Source: Pseudomonas sp. CAN1
Lineage (GTDB): Bacteria; Pseudomonadota; Gammaproteobacteria; Pseudomonadales; Pseudomonadaceae
NCBI RefSeq assembly: GCF_030462585.1
Contig: NZ_JASMRU010000005.1
Span: 12,617-46,587, forward strand
Direction: 5' to 3'
DNA length: 33,971 nucleotides
Shown here: one piece after another, positions 7,920-16,485 of the stretch
Layout: each line of letters begins with the position of its first letter
Position numbering within the stretch: position 1 is the stretch's first letter
Made by a program: the position numbers and the translations under genes
Notes under the pieces: model-generated
Told to the model about the DNA's origin: nothing
The model's database searches: none
What the model saw: only the letters and a program-made list of their open reading frames with translations

Positions 7920-8924
7920 TCAGCTGCCCTCCCCTGCCAGCGCCTTGCCGTCGCTCCCGCCATTGCACAGCACGCTGGTCGTCCAACCGCTCGCCTGGTA
8001 GTGCTGAGTCACGGTATCGACCAGGTAAACGCCGTCGACTCCGGTCTTGAATCCGCTCAACTCGACCAGGCACTCCGCGAAGAGATCAGCGCGGCCCGGC
8101 AGCTGTAAACGGACGCCGGCGGTCTGCCGGTTGAAGTCCGCCAGCCGCGACTTGGCCAGCTGTCGGGCTGCCGCCTCATTGGCCTGGGCATGGCGCTCGA
8201 CGTACTCGGCCAGTACATTCTTCGGCGCATTCGGGTTCGCCGCCGTCACCGTGCGCAGAGTGCCGTCAGCCCCCTGATAAGGCACGACCACCTTCGCGAC
8301 TACCTTGCGATCGTCCAGGGTAAACGTGAAGGAGCTGACATCACCGCGCTTGAGGAGCACGCTGTCCAGTGCCTGCCCCGAGGCACTGCGGCCCGCCTGA
8401 CGAGGAATGACCAGCAGCTTCAGGTCAGCGATCTTCGCCGTGCAGTCGTACTGACGCGCCAGGCGGGTGATGAAGTGATAGTCGGACTCATTGATCTGGT
8501 CCGCGCGCGCAATTCGCGTCTTCACTTCGCACTCGGCCTTCCAGCCGTTACGCTCGGCAATGCGAGCCACCACCTCGGCCAGCGTCACGTTCTCCCAGCT
8601 GTCGCTGCGAACAGACTTGCCGGCATTGCGCGAGTCGCCGGACTTGGCCTTGATCACCAGCGTATCTGGCGCGCCACTGAAGGTTACGGTGTCCACCGTG
8701 TAGCGCCCCATCGGTGCGACACCCGTTTCTTCATAGCCCAGGTACAGTTCCAGCTCCGCGCCGCGCCGCGGCAGCACCACGGTGCCGGCGCGATCATCGA
8801 GAGTGAGCGAAAGGGTGTCCGATTCCAGGCCATGCTTGTCGGTCACTACCAGTTCGAGCACACGGTCGTTGACCTGTGCCGAGATGTCGCGGCCATCGGC
8901 AACGATGCGAAAGACAGGTTTCAT
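7920..8924 (-). CDS. Tailocin tail protein D (P2 gpD-like)
   Basis: A 334-residue protein of the P2 gpD / T4 gp27-type baseplate hub family, which sits between the tube and the spike. The start MKPVFRIVADGRDIS and the block ESDYHFITRLARQYDCTAKIADLKLLVIP are typical of this late-control D family. The C-terminal third (PGRADLFAECLVELSGFKTGVDGVYLVD) fits the hub's second barrel. It follows gpX on the minus strand after a 55-base gap that holds a terminator-like hairpin. The stop is one base from the endolysin ATG. PAO1 PA0628 is the positional equivalent. Confidence 0.9.
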   Translation of the reverse strand: MKPVFRIVADGRDISAQVNDRVLELVVTDKHGLESDTLSLTLDDRAGTVVLPRRGAELELYLGYEETGVAPMGRYTVDTVTFSGAPDTLVIKAKSGDSRNAGKSVRSDSWENVTLAEVVARIAERNGWKAECEVKTRIARADQINESDYHFITRLARQYDCTAKIADLKLLVIPRQAGRSASGQALDSVLLKRGDVSSFTFTLDDRKVVAKVVVPYQGADGTLRTVTAANPNAPKNVLAEYVERHAQANEAAARQLAKSRLADFNRQTAGVRLQLPGRADLFAECLVELSGFKTGVDGVYLVDTVTQHYQASGWTTSVLCNGGSDGKALAGEGS

Positions 8925-8938
8925 GGGTCACCAGAATG

Positions 8939-8961
8939 AAAAAGCCCCGCTTGCGCGGGGC
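8939..8961 (-). terminator. Intra-operon terminator between gpX and gpD
   Basis: Seven-base GC arms at 8944-8950 and 8955-8961 pair around a four-base loop and are followed on the minus strand by five Ts (8943-8939). It lies on the coding strand in mid-operon and would cut readthrough into gpD and the lysis genes unless overcome. Confidence 0.75.
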
Positions 8962-8979
8962 CATGAAGGAGCAGCCAAA

Positions 8980-9192
8980 TCAATCCCACAGGCGAACCTG
9001 CGGATTGTCTGGCGCCGTCAGATCGGGCATGCGGATCAGCACGCCAGCGCGCAACGGTTGTGGCTCGTCGGCCAGGCCCGGGGTGGCCTTGAGCACCGCC
9101 TCCACGCACCCCTTGAGATGGCCGTAGCGCTGATAGCAGAGCTGATCCAACACGTCGCCATTACTGCTGCGATAGTTCGTTGTCGTCGCCAT
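8980..9192 (-). CDS. Tail protein X (P2 gpX-like)
   Basis: A 70-residue protein of the gpX family, which carries a LysM-like fold. The start MATTTNYRSSNGDVLDQLCYQRYGH matches the usual family start, where 'GDxLDxLCxxxYG' is characteristic; the C-terminal half is LRAGVLIRMPDLT. The ATG at 9192 lies 32 bases inside the upstream gpU gene and has GGAG about eleven bases before it; the in-frame start at 9252 is deeper inside gpU and is rejected. In P2-like tails gpX is a minor tail assembly protein, positioned between U and D just as here. Confidence 0.88.
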   Translation of the reverse strand: MATTTNYRSSNGDVLDQLCYQRYGHLKGCVEAVLKATPGLADEPQPLRAGVLIRMPDLTAPDNPQVRLWD

Positions 9193-10030
9193 AGCGGTTG
9201 AACTCCAGTTCGAGGGCTTGATTGCGCGGGGTACCATTGGTGAGCAGAGCACTCTGCGTCTCGCTGACCTTGGTCAGGCACCAGGTCCCCAGGTGATCCC
9301 CGTAGCCGCTGATCAGGTTCACCGGCTTGCCGCTCAAGGCGATTTCGCGCAGCTGGTTCGGCATCTTCCATCCCACGCGCTTGCCCGATACCCGCGACAG
9401 GGCCGGCATGAGCGTCGCCTTCAGCAATAGCGTCTCCGCACCAACGCCGACGTATTGCAGGGCACCCCGCCGGCCCAGCCGTGCCTGGTCCTTCCAGGTG
9501 AGCTGGCTGATGCGAGTCGCCGACTCGAAGGGCACCGTGTCGATGTTGAAGAAGAACTGCGTCGGCGAGCCCACAACGTTCATGACCAGCAGGTGCGGCT
9601 GGGGAATCGCGCACATGAAATCACCGGGTGACGGCTGGGGCGCCAGCACCGAGCTGGGCAGTATCGAACCCAGCGAATCGCCGACCTTGCCGATGACCTT
9701 GTCCACCGCTTTCCTGGCCCGGTCCACCTGTTCGCCCAACCCCTGCATACGCTCATCGATGCCTTTCAAGGCACGCGCAGCGCTGTTGTAGGTGTTGGCG
9801 ACCTTATTGACCTTCACCTGTGCGCGCTCGATACCTTGCATCGCTCGCTGCACCTTGCCCGCCATCGCTGGCGAAACGCCAGGCAGGCTCTCCAGTTCGC
9901 CGGCCGCACCACGGATATCTCCGATAGCACCATTCACCGGCGCAACCATCCCATCCAGGTCGCGGCGGCCATCTTCTGCTGCCTGGGCGAGCCCGGCCAG
10001 GCCGCCTTGCAGATGTTCCCAAAACGCCAT
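9161..10030 (-). CDS. Tail terminator/completion protein U (P2 gpU-like)
   Basis: A 289-residue protein. The C-terminal 130 residues carry the gpU fold (MCAIPQPHLLVMNVVGSPTQ, then IDTVPFESATRISQLTWKDQ and LGTWCLTKVSETQSALL). The N-terminal 120 residues are an alanine- and lysine-rich helical region with heptad character. P2 gpU itself is about half this size, so the helical N-terminus is an extension typical of the longer R-pyocin version (PA0626). The start ATG 10030 follows AGGAGG. The stop falls 32 bases inside gpX. It is thought to act at the end of tail or tube assembly; the exact role in tailocins is inferred from P2. Confidence 0.87.
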   Translation of the reverse strand: MAFWEHLQGGLAGLAQAAEDGRRDLDGMVAPVNGAIGDIRGAAGELESLPGVSPAMAGKVQRAMQGIERAQVKVNKVANTYNSAARALKGIDERMQGLGEQVDRARKAVDKVIGKVGDSLGSILPSSVLAPQPSPGDFMCAIPQPHLLVMNVVGSPTQFFFNIDTVPFESATRISQLTWKDQARLGRRGALQYVGVGAETLLLKATLMPALSRVSGKRVGWKMPNQLREIALSGKPVNLISGYGDHLGTWCLTKVSETQSALLTNGTPRNQALELEFNRYGDDNELSQQ

Positions 10031-10039
10031 ATCGCCTCC

Positions 10040-11881
10040 TTAAACCACGACCGGATCGAACAGCGCATCGCGCTGCCGTTCCAGGGAGAAGTCCGTCAGC
10101 AGTTGCCGCAACCTTGGCAGCAGGTCATTGGCCAACTGATTGGGGTCGCTCAGGTTGCCGGATACGTTGATGCTGATCTGCGGGGAGAACGTCCAGTTCT
10201 CCGTGGTCGGCACCTTGACCGGAGAGGCAGAGGAAGCATCCGGCCCCAAGGCGCCTTCCTGTGGTACCTGCTCGGCACCTTCGCTCCGATTAGCCTTGCT
10301 CGTATCAGGCATGCCCCCCCAATCGGTCAGCCCGCCAAGCATGGCACCGATGAATGGACCAACCACCGGCACTGTCCAGCCGCCCAGCATGCTGCCAGCC
10401 AGGCCTGCACCCAGAGCTTGGCTGCCCTCATCATCGCCATGCACTTCGGGACCAGCCCCTGCGCGTGAACGGCGGCGTGATCGCGAAGAATCATCCAGCG
10501 CCGAGCCCCACGGTCGCGCGGCCGGGCCATAGCCGATGTTGTCCCAGTAGCTGCGCACGCCACGCCAGATGATCGAGGGATTCAAACTCAGCTCCGGCAG
10601 CTTCCAGGTACTGGGAGATCCTCCAGGCTTCTCGGCAAGATGCTCACCGAGCTTCATAACCAGTTCCGAACGATCGGCAAACACGCCCAGATCGACTGAA
10701 CGGAGGCTGCGCGAAAGTCCCTCCAGTCCTACCGTGGATGCATAGGTCTCCAGCATGTCCTTCGACAACCCAAACTGTCCTGTCGCGGCCGCCAGACCTG
10801 CTCCCACCAAGGGCGTGGACTCTTTCAGCCAATCGGCAGAGAAAGCCAGCGCCGGCAAGCTTTTATCAGCCAGTTCCAGAGCGACGCTGCCACCGGCCTG
10901 CAATGCTCCTACCACGGTGTTTTCAGTCGCGCGGCGCAGCCCCTGGACAGTCCCCCGTCGCGCATCGACATCCGCTTGCAACACCAAGGCCGGCTCAGTG
11001 CGCATCTCCTCGGGTTGCCGCAGGACCTGCGTCCACGGCCGACTGTCCTGCCCGCCATTGAGCCGACGCACCAGAAGTTCGGCAGGTATATCTTCCCGGC
11101 GCGCTCGCCAGGAAATGACGCCCAGGCTCCGCTCTACTCCCGCCGCACTGTCATCGCCGTAGTCGACGACGTTCTTCACCAGTGTCGCCACGGCGTCCGG
11201 TGCGATGGCCTTGCCGTACTGCAGCTTTGTCGCAGCCGGCAGATACTCGAGGCTTTGCCTGAGCGTGAGACCGACGTTCATCAACTGCCGGGTCATGTCC
11301 AGCGCCGCCTGGACATCCAGCCCGCTGTCCTGCGCCGCCGCCTCGACCCGGGCCTTGACGAAACTTTCGGACGCGCTTCCCGGCACCTTGCCGCCGCGCA
11401 CCACCAGCTCCTGAACCCGCTGCTCGTAACGGTGAGCACTGGTGAGCGCCATAGAGACAGCGTCCAGAGGGTTGGACAGTATCTGGAAGATGGTCGAGTC
11501 CTTGTCCTGCCAATCGACACTGACCGGCTGCACGGCGGTTGCTTGGGCCGCCGAGCCAATCTGTGCAGCGCTGCCTGCGATACCGGCCGGGCCCGGACGT
11601 CGAAGCAAAGTGGCGATTTCCCGCAGGGTCTCGAGTGTCTGGCGAGCGACCTCGTCCCCCTCTCGCACATCCTGTTGCAGTGACTGATGCAGGGCATTGC
11701 TCGGTGGCTCAGGAGCGTCATCTGTCATCACCCGCCTGCTTTCGCCCTGCAAGCGCACAACGGCATCGGCAATGGCCAGCCCCAGTGAGTCCTTCAAGAC
11801 CAGGCCGAGCGACAACCCAAGCGCCTGGCCCACCTCGGGGCCAAGCACCACCGTTACCCTATTGGTTTCACTAACGTTCAT
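10040..11881 (-). CDS. Tail tape measure protein
   Basis: A 613-residue tape measure that sets tube length. It is alanine-rich and mostly helical. Small-residue hydrophobic stretches near the C-terminus (LGAGLAGSMLGGWTVPVVGPFIGAMLGG) are typical of tape measures, followed by a beta-rich end WTFSPQISINVSGNLSDP. At about 0.15 nm per residue it would specify a tail near 90 nm; this is a rule-of-thumb estimate. ATG 11881 has GGGAGGT eight bases before it. An in-frame ATG at 11911 is rejected, because the ribosome site sits between the two. Position after E/E' and before U matches PA0625, but the sequence looks well diverged from it. Confidence 0.88.
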   Translation of the reverse strand: MNVSETNRVTVVLGPEVGQALGLSLGLVLKDSLGLAIADAVVRLQGESRRVMTDDAPEPPSNALHQSLQQDVREGDEVARQTLETLREIATLLRRPGPAGIAGSAAQIGSAAQATAVQPVSVDWQDKDSTIFQILSNPLDAVSMALTSAHRYEQRVQELVVRGGKVPGSASESFVKARVEAAAQDSGLDVQAALDMTRQLMNVGLTLRQSLEYLPAATKLQYGKAIAPDAVATLVKNVVDYGDDSAAGVERSLGVISWRARREDIPAELLVRRLNGGQDSRPWTQVLRQPEEMRTEPALVLQADVDARRGTVQGLRRATENTVVGALQAGGSVALELADKSLPALAFSADWLKESTPLVGAGLAAATGQFGLSKDMLETYASTVGLEGLSRSLRSVDLGVFADRSELVMKLGEHLAEKPGGSPSTWKLPELSLNPSIIWRGVRSYWDNIGYGPAARPWGSALDDSSRSRRRSRAGAGPEVHGDDEGSQALGAGLAGSMLGGWTVPVVGPFIGAMLGGLTDWGGMPDTSKANRSEGAEQVPQEGALGPDASSASPVKVPTTENWTFSPQISINVSGNLSDPNQLANDLLPRLRQLLTDFSLERQRDALFDPVVV

Positions 11882-11940
11882 TTCATTTACCTCCCTGACG
11901 ACAAAGGGCACCGGTTACCCGGCACCCCCTGCGAAGCGAA

Positions 11941-12066
11941 CTAACCCGCCTCGTCCCCAAGCCACCAATGCAGGTCGCTCAGGGTCATGCGTTCCAGTTC
12001 GCCGGCCGTGAAGCCCGACTCAGTCGCCAGTCGCCGCGCCAGCTGGCGCATCAGCGCGAAGCTCAT
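11941..12066 (-). CDS. gpE'-like tail assembly chaperone extension
   Basis: A 41-codon frame overlapping the end of gpE and continuing past its stop, ending GFTAGELERMTLSDLHWWLGDEAG. That ending looks like the small GpE/E' domain of P2-like tails. In P2 the equivalent is reached from gpE by a programmed -1 shift. Here the frame is +1 (or -2) relative to gpE, so a simple -1 slip would not reach it. Alternatively it starts at its own ATG 12066, with GAGAAG about seven bases before. The given start assumes the second option; the frame itself is open up to 12231. Confidence 0.55.
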   Translation of the reverse strand: MSFALMRQLARRLATESGFTAGELERMTLSDLHWWLGDEAG

Positions 12067-12361
12067 CGCCGTCTTCTCGCACCAGGCGAAAGTAGGCGTG
12101 TTGCAGGCGCTGGTAGTCGCTGAGCTTGAGCCCCTCCAGGTCCTGGCGGCTGACCTGCAGCAGCGAGGCGAACAGTTGCAGCTCGCGCTCCTCGTCATCG
12201 CTGGCGACCTTGCTGGCCAGGCGGATGTCACGCACGGTGGGTGCGCGCAGGGTAAGGGCGTCGACCTCGACGCCGTTGCAGGAGGTCGGGCGGGACAGTT
12301 TCACCACCGCCGCGTCTTCGGACAGGCTCAGCCACGCGGGCTGTTTGACGGAGTCTTGCAT
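12020..12361 (-). CDS. Tail assembly chaperone (P2 gpE-like)
   Basis: A 113-residue protein between tube and tape measure, the usual place of the chaperone that coats the tape measure during assembly. It resembles the 'phage tail assembly chaperone E or 41 or 14' family: VDALTLRAPTVRDIRLASKV near the start, then LFASLLQVSRQDLEGLKLSDYQRLQ. ATG 12361 lies 11 bases past the tube stop (12373). The last 15 residues (DELRADAPAGAATGD) look like out-of-frame filler overlapping the E' frame, as in other E/E' pairs. PAO1 PA0624 is the positional match. Confidence 0.83.
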   Translation of the reverse strand: MQDSVKQPAWLSLSEDAAVVKLSRPTSCNGVEVDALTLRAPTVRDIRLASKVASDDEERELQLFASLLQVSRQDLEGLKLSDYQRLQHAYFRLVREDGDELRADAPAGAATGD

Positions 12362-12372
12362 CAGGGTTCTCC

Positions 12373-12876
12373 TCAGACGCCCAGGTCGTTACGCATGGCG
12401 GCGAGCTGGTCGACGCCGTCGATCTTGCGCACCGAGTTGGCCGGGTCGATCTCGAACATCTCGCGGCCTTCCACTTCCAGCTTGTAGTAGGTGACCGCCA
12501 CGCTGTAGGTGCAGGCGGCCAGGTCACCGGCCTTCCAGTCGCCCGGGTTGATCTCCTTGAGCAGGCCGCGGACGGTGGCGACCACCGGCACGGTGGCGCC
12601 CTTCTGGGTCTTGAAGGAGCCGCGGAAGGTGCCATTGAAGGAACCCTGGTCGCTCAGGCCGAAGAACTTCATGGCCTCGCGACGGGCGCCGTTGGTGGTG
12701 AACTTGGCCTCCATGGCCTCCAGGCCGACATCGAGCAGGACCGGAGCATCCATGCCGCCGGCACGGTACTCCTGGGTCTTCACCTTGAGGGTCGGCAGGG
12801 TCAGGGACGGTACGTCACCGGCAAAGCTGACGCCGTCGACGAAAAGGTTGGTGTTGGTGAGGATCTGCGGAATCAT
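12373..12876 (-). CDS. Tail tube protein (P2 FII-like)
   Basis: A 167-residue tube subunit. It forms stacked hexamers that make the inner channel driven through the target envelope. It starts MIPQILTNTNLFVDGVSFAG and has VPSLTLPTLKVKTQEYRAGGMDAPV, the signature of the FII family. The C-terminus YSVAVTYYKLEVEGREMFEID is the conserved tube strand pair. AAGGAG precedes the ATG at 12876. It follows the sheath gene by 12 bases. The positional match is PAO1 PA0623. Confidence is high because both order and sequence fit. Confidence 0.94.
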   Translation of the reverse strand: MIPQILTNTNLFVDGVSFAGDVPSLTLPTLKVKTQEYRAGGMDAPVLLDVGLEAMEAKFTTNGARREAMKFFGLSDQGSFNGTFRGSFKTQKGATVPVVATVRGLLKEINPGDWKAGDLAACTYSVAVTYYKLEVEGREMFEIDPANSVRKIDGVDQLAAMRNDLGV

Positions 12877-12888
12877 CGTTGGTTCTCC

Positions 12889-14049
12889 TTAAGCTGCGTC
12901 CAGGACTTCGGTGAGCCACTGATCGGTCACCTCGACGCGGAAGTTGGGGTTCTCGGCAGGCGGTACGTCGGTGAAGCGGATGTTCCAGTACACCTTGCCC
13001 TGGGCCAGCTGGCTGGCGGTGTTGAGTTCCGGGTCGGCATAGACCTCGAAGTCGATCACCGCGCCCTGGTTCTTCAGGTCGCGCATGAAGGCCTGCAGGC
13101 CCTCGGTGACGTCCTTCACATAGGTCTTGGTGATACCGCGGTCGACCGCCCACTTGTGCCCGGCGAGGATCGCGTCCATCACCATGTCCATGGTCCGCAC
13201 GCGGGTCACGAAGGCCCACTTGGCGTCGCTGGACAGGGTGCGGTTGCCCCACAGGCGGTAGCCGTCATCGCGGATGATGGTGGTGATGTTGGCGTTGTTG
13301 AGCAGGTTGGCGCGGCAGGTCTCGTCGCCGTCGAGGAACTCGATGGGACGGCCGGTGCCGGTGATGCCGAGCAGCTCCTTGTTCGACGGCGAGGACCAGA
13401 AGCCGTACTGGCTGTCGGTCCAGGCGAACAGCGCGGCGGCGTTGGCCGAAGCCGGCGCGTCGACGGTGGCGCTGCTGGCGGTGTCCCAGTACTGCACGCC
13501 CGGATCGACCAGGTAGATGCGCTTGCTGCCGAACTCGCCGGCATAGGCGATGGCCGCCTCGTCGGTGGTATTCGGGCCGTCGACAATGGCGATGGCGCGC
13601 AGCTTCTCGGCCAGCGCGCCCATGGCAGTGGCCACCGCCTGGGTAGCGGAATGCTTCGGCGCGATCAGCAGGCGCGGCTGGGCGTTGAAGCGCGACTTGC
13701 CGTCGAGCAGCGCCTGCAGGCCGGTACGCTGGCCGGCCTCGGTGACAGTGCCGATGATCGCGGAAGTCAGCTGCGCAGCATCCTCGACCTTCGCCACACC
13801 CACCGCCACGACCACCGCGGCGGACTGGGTGAAGATGGCGGTGCAGGACTTGTAGATCGCCGAGGCGGTACCGAAGGCGGCAGCCGCTTCGCGCAGGCTG
13901 GTGAGCAGCACCGGCACATCGGCCTGCGCGGTCAGCTTGGCCTCGGGGGTGAAGGTATCCACCAGGCCGATGATCGAGGACGACGGCAGCGCAATGGTGC
14001 GCGCACCGACGTCGACATTGGTCACGGTGACGCCGTGAAAGAAGCTCAT
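12889..14049 (-). CDS. Contractile tail sheath (P2 FI-like)
   Basis: A 386-residue sheath subunit, the same length as the R2-pyocin sheath as I recall it. Conserved pieces are HGVTVTNVDVGARTIALPSS at the start, RPIEFLDGDETCRANLLNNA, TTIIRDDGYRLWGNRTL, and the C-terminal arm VYWNIRFTDVPPAENPNFR. The linkers at both ends make the extended mesh that contracts. ATG 14049 follows GGAG by eight bases; an in-frame ATG at 14067 lies before that site and is rejected. A terminator-like hairpin stands directly upstream, between it and the fibre gene, so the sheath, one of the most abundant products, would depend on readthrough or an unseen internal promoter. Confidence 0.95.
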   Translation of the reverse strand: MSFFHGVTVTNVDVGARTIALPSSSIIGLVDTFTPEAKLTAQADVPVLLTSLREAAAAFGTASAIYKSCTAIFTQSAAVVVAVGVAKVEDAAQLTSAIIGTVTEAGQRTGLQALLDGKSRFNAQPRLLIAPKHSATQAVATAMGALAEKLRAIAIVDGPNTTDEAAIAYAGEFGSKRIYLVDPGVQYWDTASSATVDAPASANAAALFAWTDSQYGFWSSPSNKELLGITGTGRPIEFLDGDETCRANLLNNANITTIIRDDGYRLWGNRTLSSDAKWAFVTRVRTMDMVMDAILAGHKWAVDRGITKTYVKDVTEGLQAFMRDLKNQGAVIDFEVYADPELNTASQLAQGKVYWNIRFTDVPPAENPNFRVEVTDQWLTEVLDAA

Positions 14050-14067
14050 AGGGTTTTCTCCAGACAT

Positions 14068-14090
14068 AAAAAAACCGCCGGGAGGCGGTT
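14068..14090 (-). terminator. Intra-operon terminator between fibre and sheath
   Basis: Seven-base arms at 14073-14079 and 14084-14090 pair around a four-base loop, and seven Ts follow on the minus strand (14074-14068). It is a canonical intrinsic terminator on the coding strand inside the structural operon. Confidence 0.8.
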
Positions 14091-14145
14091 GGGTGTTGGC
14101 TCATGCCGAAAAATCGACAGAGCAAAAAAGGAATCTTGGGAAGGT

Positions 14146-16485
14146 CTAACAACCTATTGCCAGAATACGGGCAGGAGCATCAATTACCCCCCAATTATGC
14201 AGTCCAGCTCCATTGGTACTTAGCGTTCCCACAACAACGTTCCCAGCAGCTGCGTTGGGCGCAGACGCAACAGGAGCAGCGATCGCCCAAAGAGCGGCGA
14301 CCGGAAATACCATCGGCCAGGCAACCAGGCCGGTCTTTCCGGCAGCTACCATTTCACTGGTGCACCATTGAACTATCAGGCCGTTAGGAAACTTCAGATA
14401 ACCATTGCTAGTAAGCGAACTAGCCCCGCTGCCGCCCGTTGCGAACCAATTGGTTCCACTACAAATGAACTCGCAACTTGTATCTCCCAGAAGACCAATA
14501 AAGTCCGTGCCCACTGTCCTATCGTTGGTTCCGCTGAGATTCCCGTTAACGTTATTCACGCTGATCGACGTAATACCGGCAGCTGCTTGAACGTAGACCC
14601 GTGACCCGGCAGGAGCTTTGGTTGCGTCAGGTAAGGTGACCGTCATTCCATTGGTGGTGCAATAGACGTACTTGCCCAGATCAGAATTGGTCAGCCAGAC
14701 ATTGCTCGCGCTGTAGGTTACAAACCCCGAAAGACTACCGAGAGCTCTCTGAACGAAAGCTGTGGTGGCCAATGAAGTGTCGCTGTCGAACTGCGCTGCA
14801 GTAGGCGCGGTCGGGTTACCACTTAACGCGGGGGAGATCAGAGTGGCCAGCGGAGCAATCGCAGATTGAATGAAGGCGGTCGTTGCCAACTGCTGGCTGT
14901 TGTTCCCCGCATTGGGTGTAGGCGCAGTGGGTGCGCCACTCAAGGCAGGCGAGTCCAGCTTCGCCAGCTCCACTGGCGCGCGCCAGGTTCCATCGTTGTT
15001 GCTCGATCGCCCGAAGAATCTATCGGTGTAGGGAACGTTGGCCAGCTCAAAACCACGATTGCCCGAATAGCTCATACGCATCATGAATGCGTAGTTCGGG
15101 TAGGGAGAAACATTGGAGGTCAGGTAATACATGCCAGACTTCAACGTAGCCAATCCCGCCGCATCGGTAGGACTCTCACCACTACCGGAGCTGGCCAATC
15201 CAGAACTGGTCAACGCATCCTGCACATAAGCTGTCGTCGCCAGCTTCGTCGTGCCATCCCCACGCGGAGGAGTAGGTGCAGCCGGAGTACCGGTAAAGGT
15301 CGGACTATCCAGGAATGCCACTTCGCGCCAAGGCCCCCAGGTGCTGGTGCCGCGGCGGCGAATCCAGGCGCGGTCGCTGCTGTACATCATGAAGATCTGG
15401 AAGCCACCAGCCCCGTAAATCCGATGAATCAGCCCGCCCTGCGAAGCCAGGGGACCGCCGGTTGCCGTGGCCGGTACGTAGTAGAGGCCGGAGGCCAGGG
15501 ACACATCATCGAAATCAGCGACCTGCGGGCTCAGGGCCGAAGTCGCGATGCCATAAGCCGCCATCGCATTACGCACGAAAGCCGTCGTAGCAAGACTGGT
15601 GTCGTTATCCGAGACATCCTGGGTCGGCGCGGTCGGATTGCCGGTGAATGCCGGCGACGCCAGGCGCGCCAGGCCATTAGTGATGTTCTGGAACGCCAGC
15701 GCCGTGGTGCCCAGAACAATCGCGCCATCAGTCACCAGTTGCCAGATGCTGTCGGCCTGGGAAGTGCCGCTTTCCACCACCACCGTCAGGCCCGGAGTGA
15801 CTTCGCTGTTTTCGTCGGCATCGGTGGAGCGCTTCCACGCGTTGGTCGCCGCAACATAGATGCCGTTGTCCGCAGCATTGCTCTGGTTCTTCACCAGCAC
15901 CCGATCGCCTGCTACCAGCACGATACCGTCCAGGGTCTGCAGGCCGCTCAGGGTAATGCTCGCGGTGGTGGCGACGCGGACCGACTGCTTGCAGTCCAGC
16001 CGATTCATCGCACTGACGATGGCGCTGTCGACATACTCCCGCGTCGCCAGCACCACGCTAGGGTCGATCTTCAGTTCCACCGACGCGGCGTTGCTGACGA
16101 TAAGCACGATGCGCACGGTCTGGGTGCGGCCGCTGCCTTCGGCCAATTGTGGTTTATAGGACGGCGCGCAGTTGGCGTAGGCGATCAGCGCGCCGGCTTC
16201 GTCGTACAGGCCCATCTCGCGGATCCACCAGCCACCCACGTCCTCGGGGATGACCTGTTCGGCGATGATCTGGGCGCTGTTCGCCGGGTCGACGCTCAGG
16301 CGGTTCAGCGGGGCGCGGCGGACTTCGTTGACCAGCTGGGTACGGCTGGCGTCGGGGGCCGGCACGTTGCCGCCGCCGTCGCCGACGGCGAGCTGGGTGA
16401 TTCTCAGGGTAGTGCCCAGCGCGGTGGCATTCGCCAGCTTGCCGGCACCGATGGTGGTGAGTAGTGCGTAGTAGGTTACTGCCAT
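14146..16485 (-). CDS. Tail fibre, receptor-binding protein
   Basis: A 779-residue fibre that should set target range. Residues 1-150 are the conserved baseplate-binding collar (DUF3751 type: GDGGGNVPAPDASRTQLVNEV, then GWWIREMGLYDEAGALIAYAN). Then come four copies of a 30-residue collagen-like linker around 'SPaftGnPTAPT...LATTAFV', at about 277-306, 394-425, 512-543 and 551-581. Two pyocin-knob-like modules (about 322-392 and 441-510) alternate with them. The tip (694-779, GYLKFPNGLIVQWCTSE onward) resembles the gp53-like C-terminal domain. The start overlaps gpI by ten bases. The 3' part is clearly lower in GC than the rest. No fibre chaperone gene follows, unlike R2 pyocin (PA0621). Confidence 0.92.
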   Translation of the reverse strand: MAVTYYALLTTIGAGKLANATALGTTLRITQLAVGDGGGNVPAPDASRTQLVNEVRRAPLNRLSVDPANSAQIIAEQVIPEDVGGWWIREMGLYDEAGALIAYANCAPSYKPQLAEGSGRTQTVRIVLIVSNAASVELKIDPSVVLATREYVDSAIVSAMNRLDCKQSVRVATTASITLSGLQTLDGIVLVAGDRVLVKNQSNAADNGIYVAATNAWKRSTDADENSEVTPGLTVVVESGTSQADSIWQLVTDGAIVLGTTALAFQNITNGLARLASPAFTGNPTAPTQDVSDNDTSLATTAFVRNAMAAYGIATSALSPQVADFDDVSLASGLYYVPATATGGPLASQGGLIHRIYGAGGFQIFMMYSSDRAWIRRRGTSTWGPWREVAFLDSPTFTGTPAAPTPPRGDGTTKLATTAYVQDALTSSGLASSGSGESPTDAAGLATLKSGMYYLTSNVSPYPNYAFMMRMSYSGNRGFELANVPYTDRFFGRSSNNDGTWRAPVELAKLDSPALSGAPTAPTPNAGNNSQQLATTAFIQSAIAPLATLISPALSGNPTAPTAAQFDSDTSLATTAFVQRALGSLSGFVTYSASNVWLTNSDLGKYVYCTTNGMTVTLPDATKAPAGSRVYVQAAAGITSISVNNVNGNLSGTNDRTVGTDFIGLLGDTSCEFICSGTNWFATGGSGASSLTSNGYLKFPNGLIVQWCTSEMVAAGKTGLVAWPMVFPVAALWAIAAPVASAPNAAAGNVVVGTLSTNGAGLHNWGVIDAPARILAIGC

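Noticed and set aside
14050-14145. Search for a tail-fibre chaperone gene between fibre and sheath
   Set aside because: The gap is 96 bases and holds only a terminator and the sheath ribosome site.
14866-16464. A 532-codon plus-strand frame opposite the fibre gene
   Set aside because: Composition is Arg/His/Gly-rich and it has no ribosome site; the minus strand encodes a clear fibre with recognisable modules.
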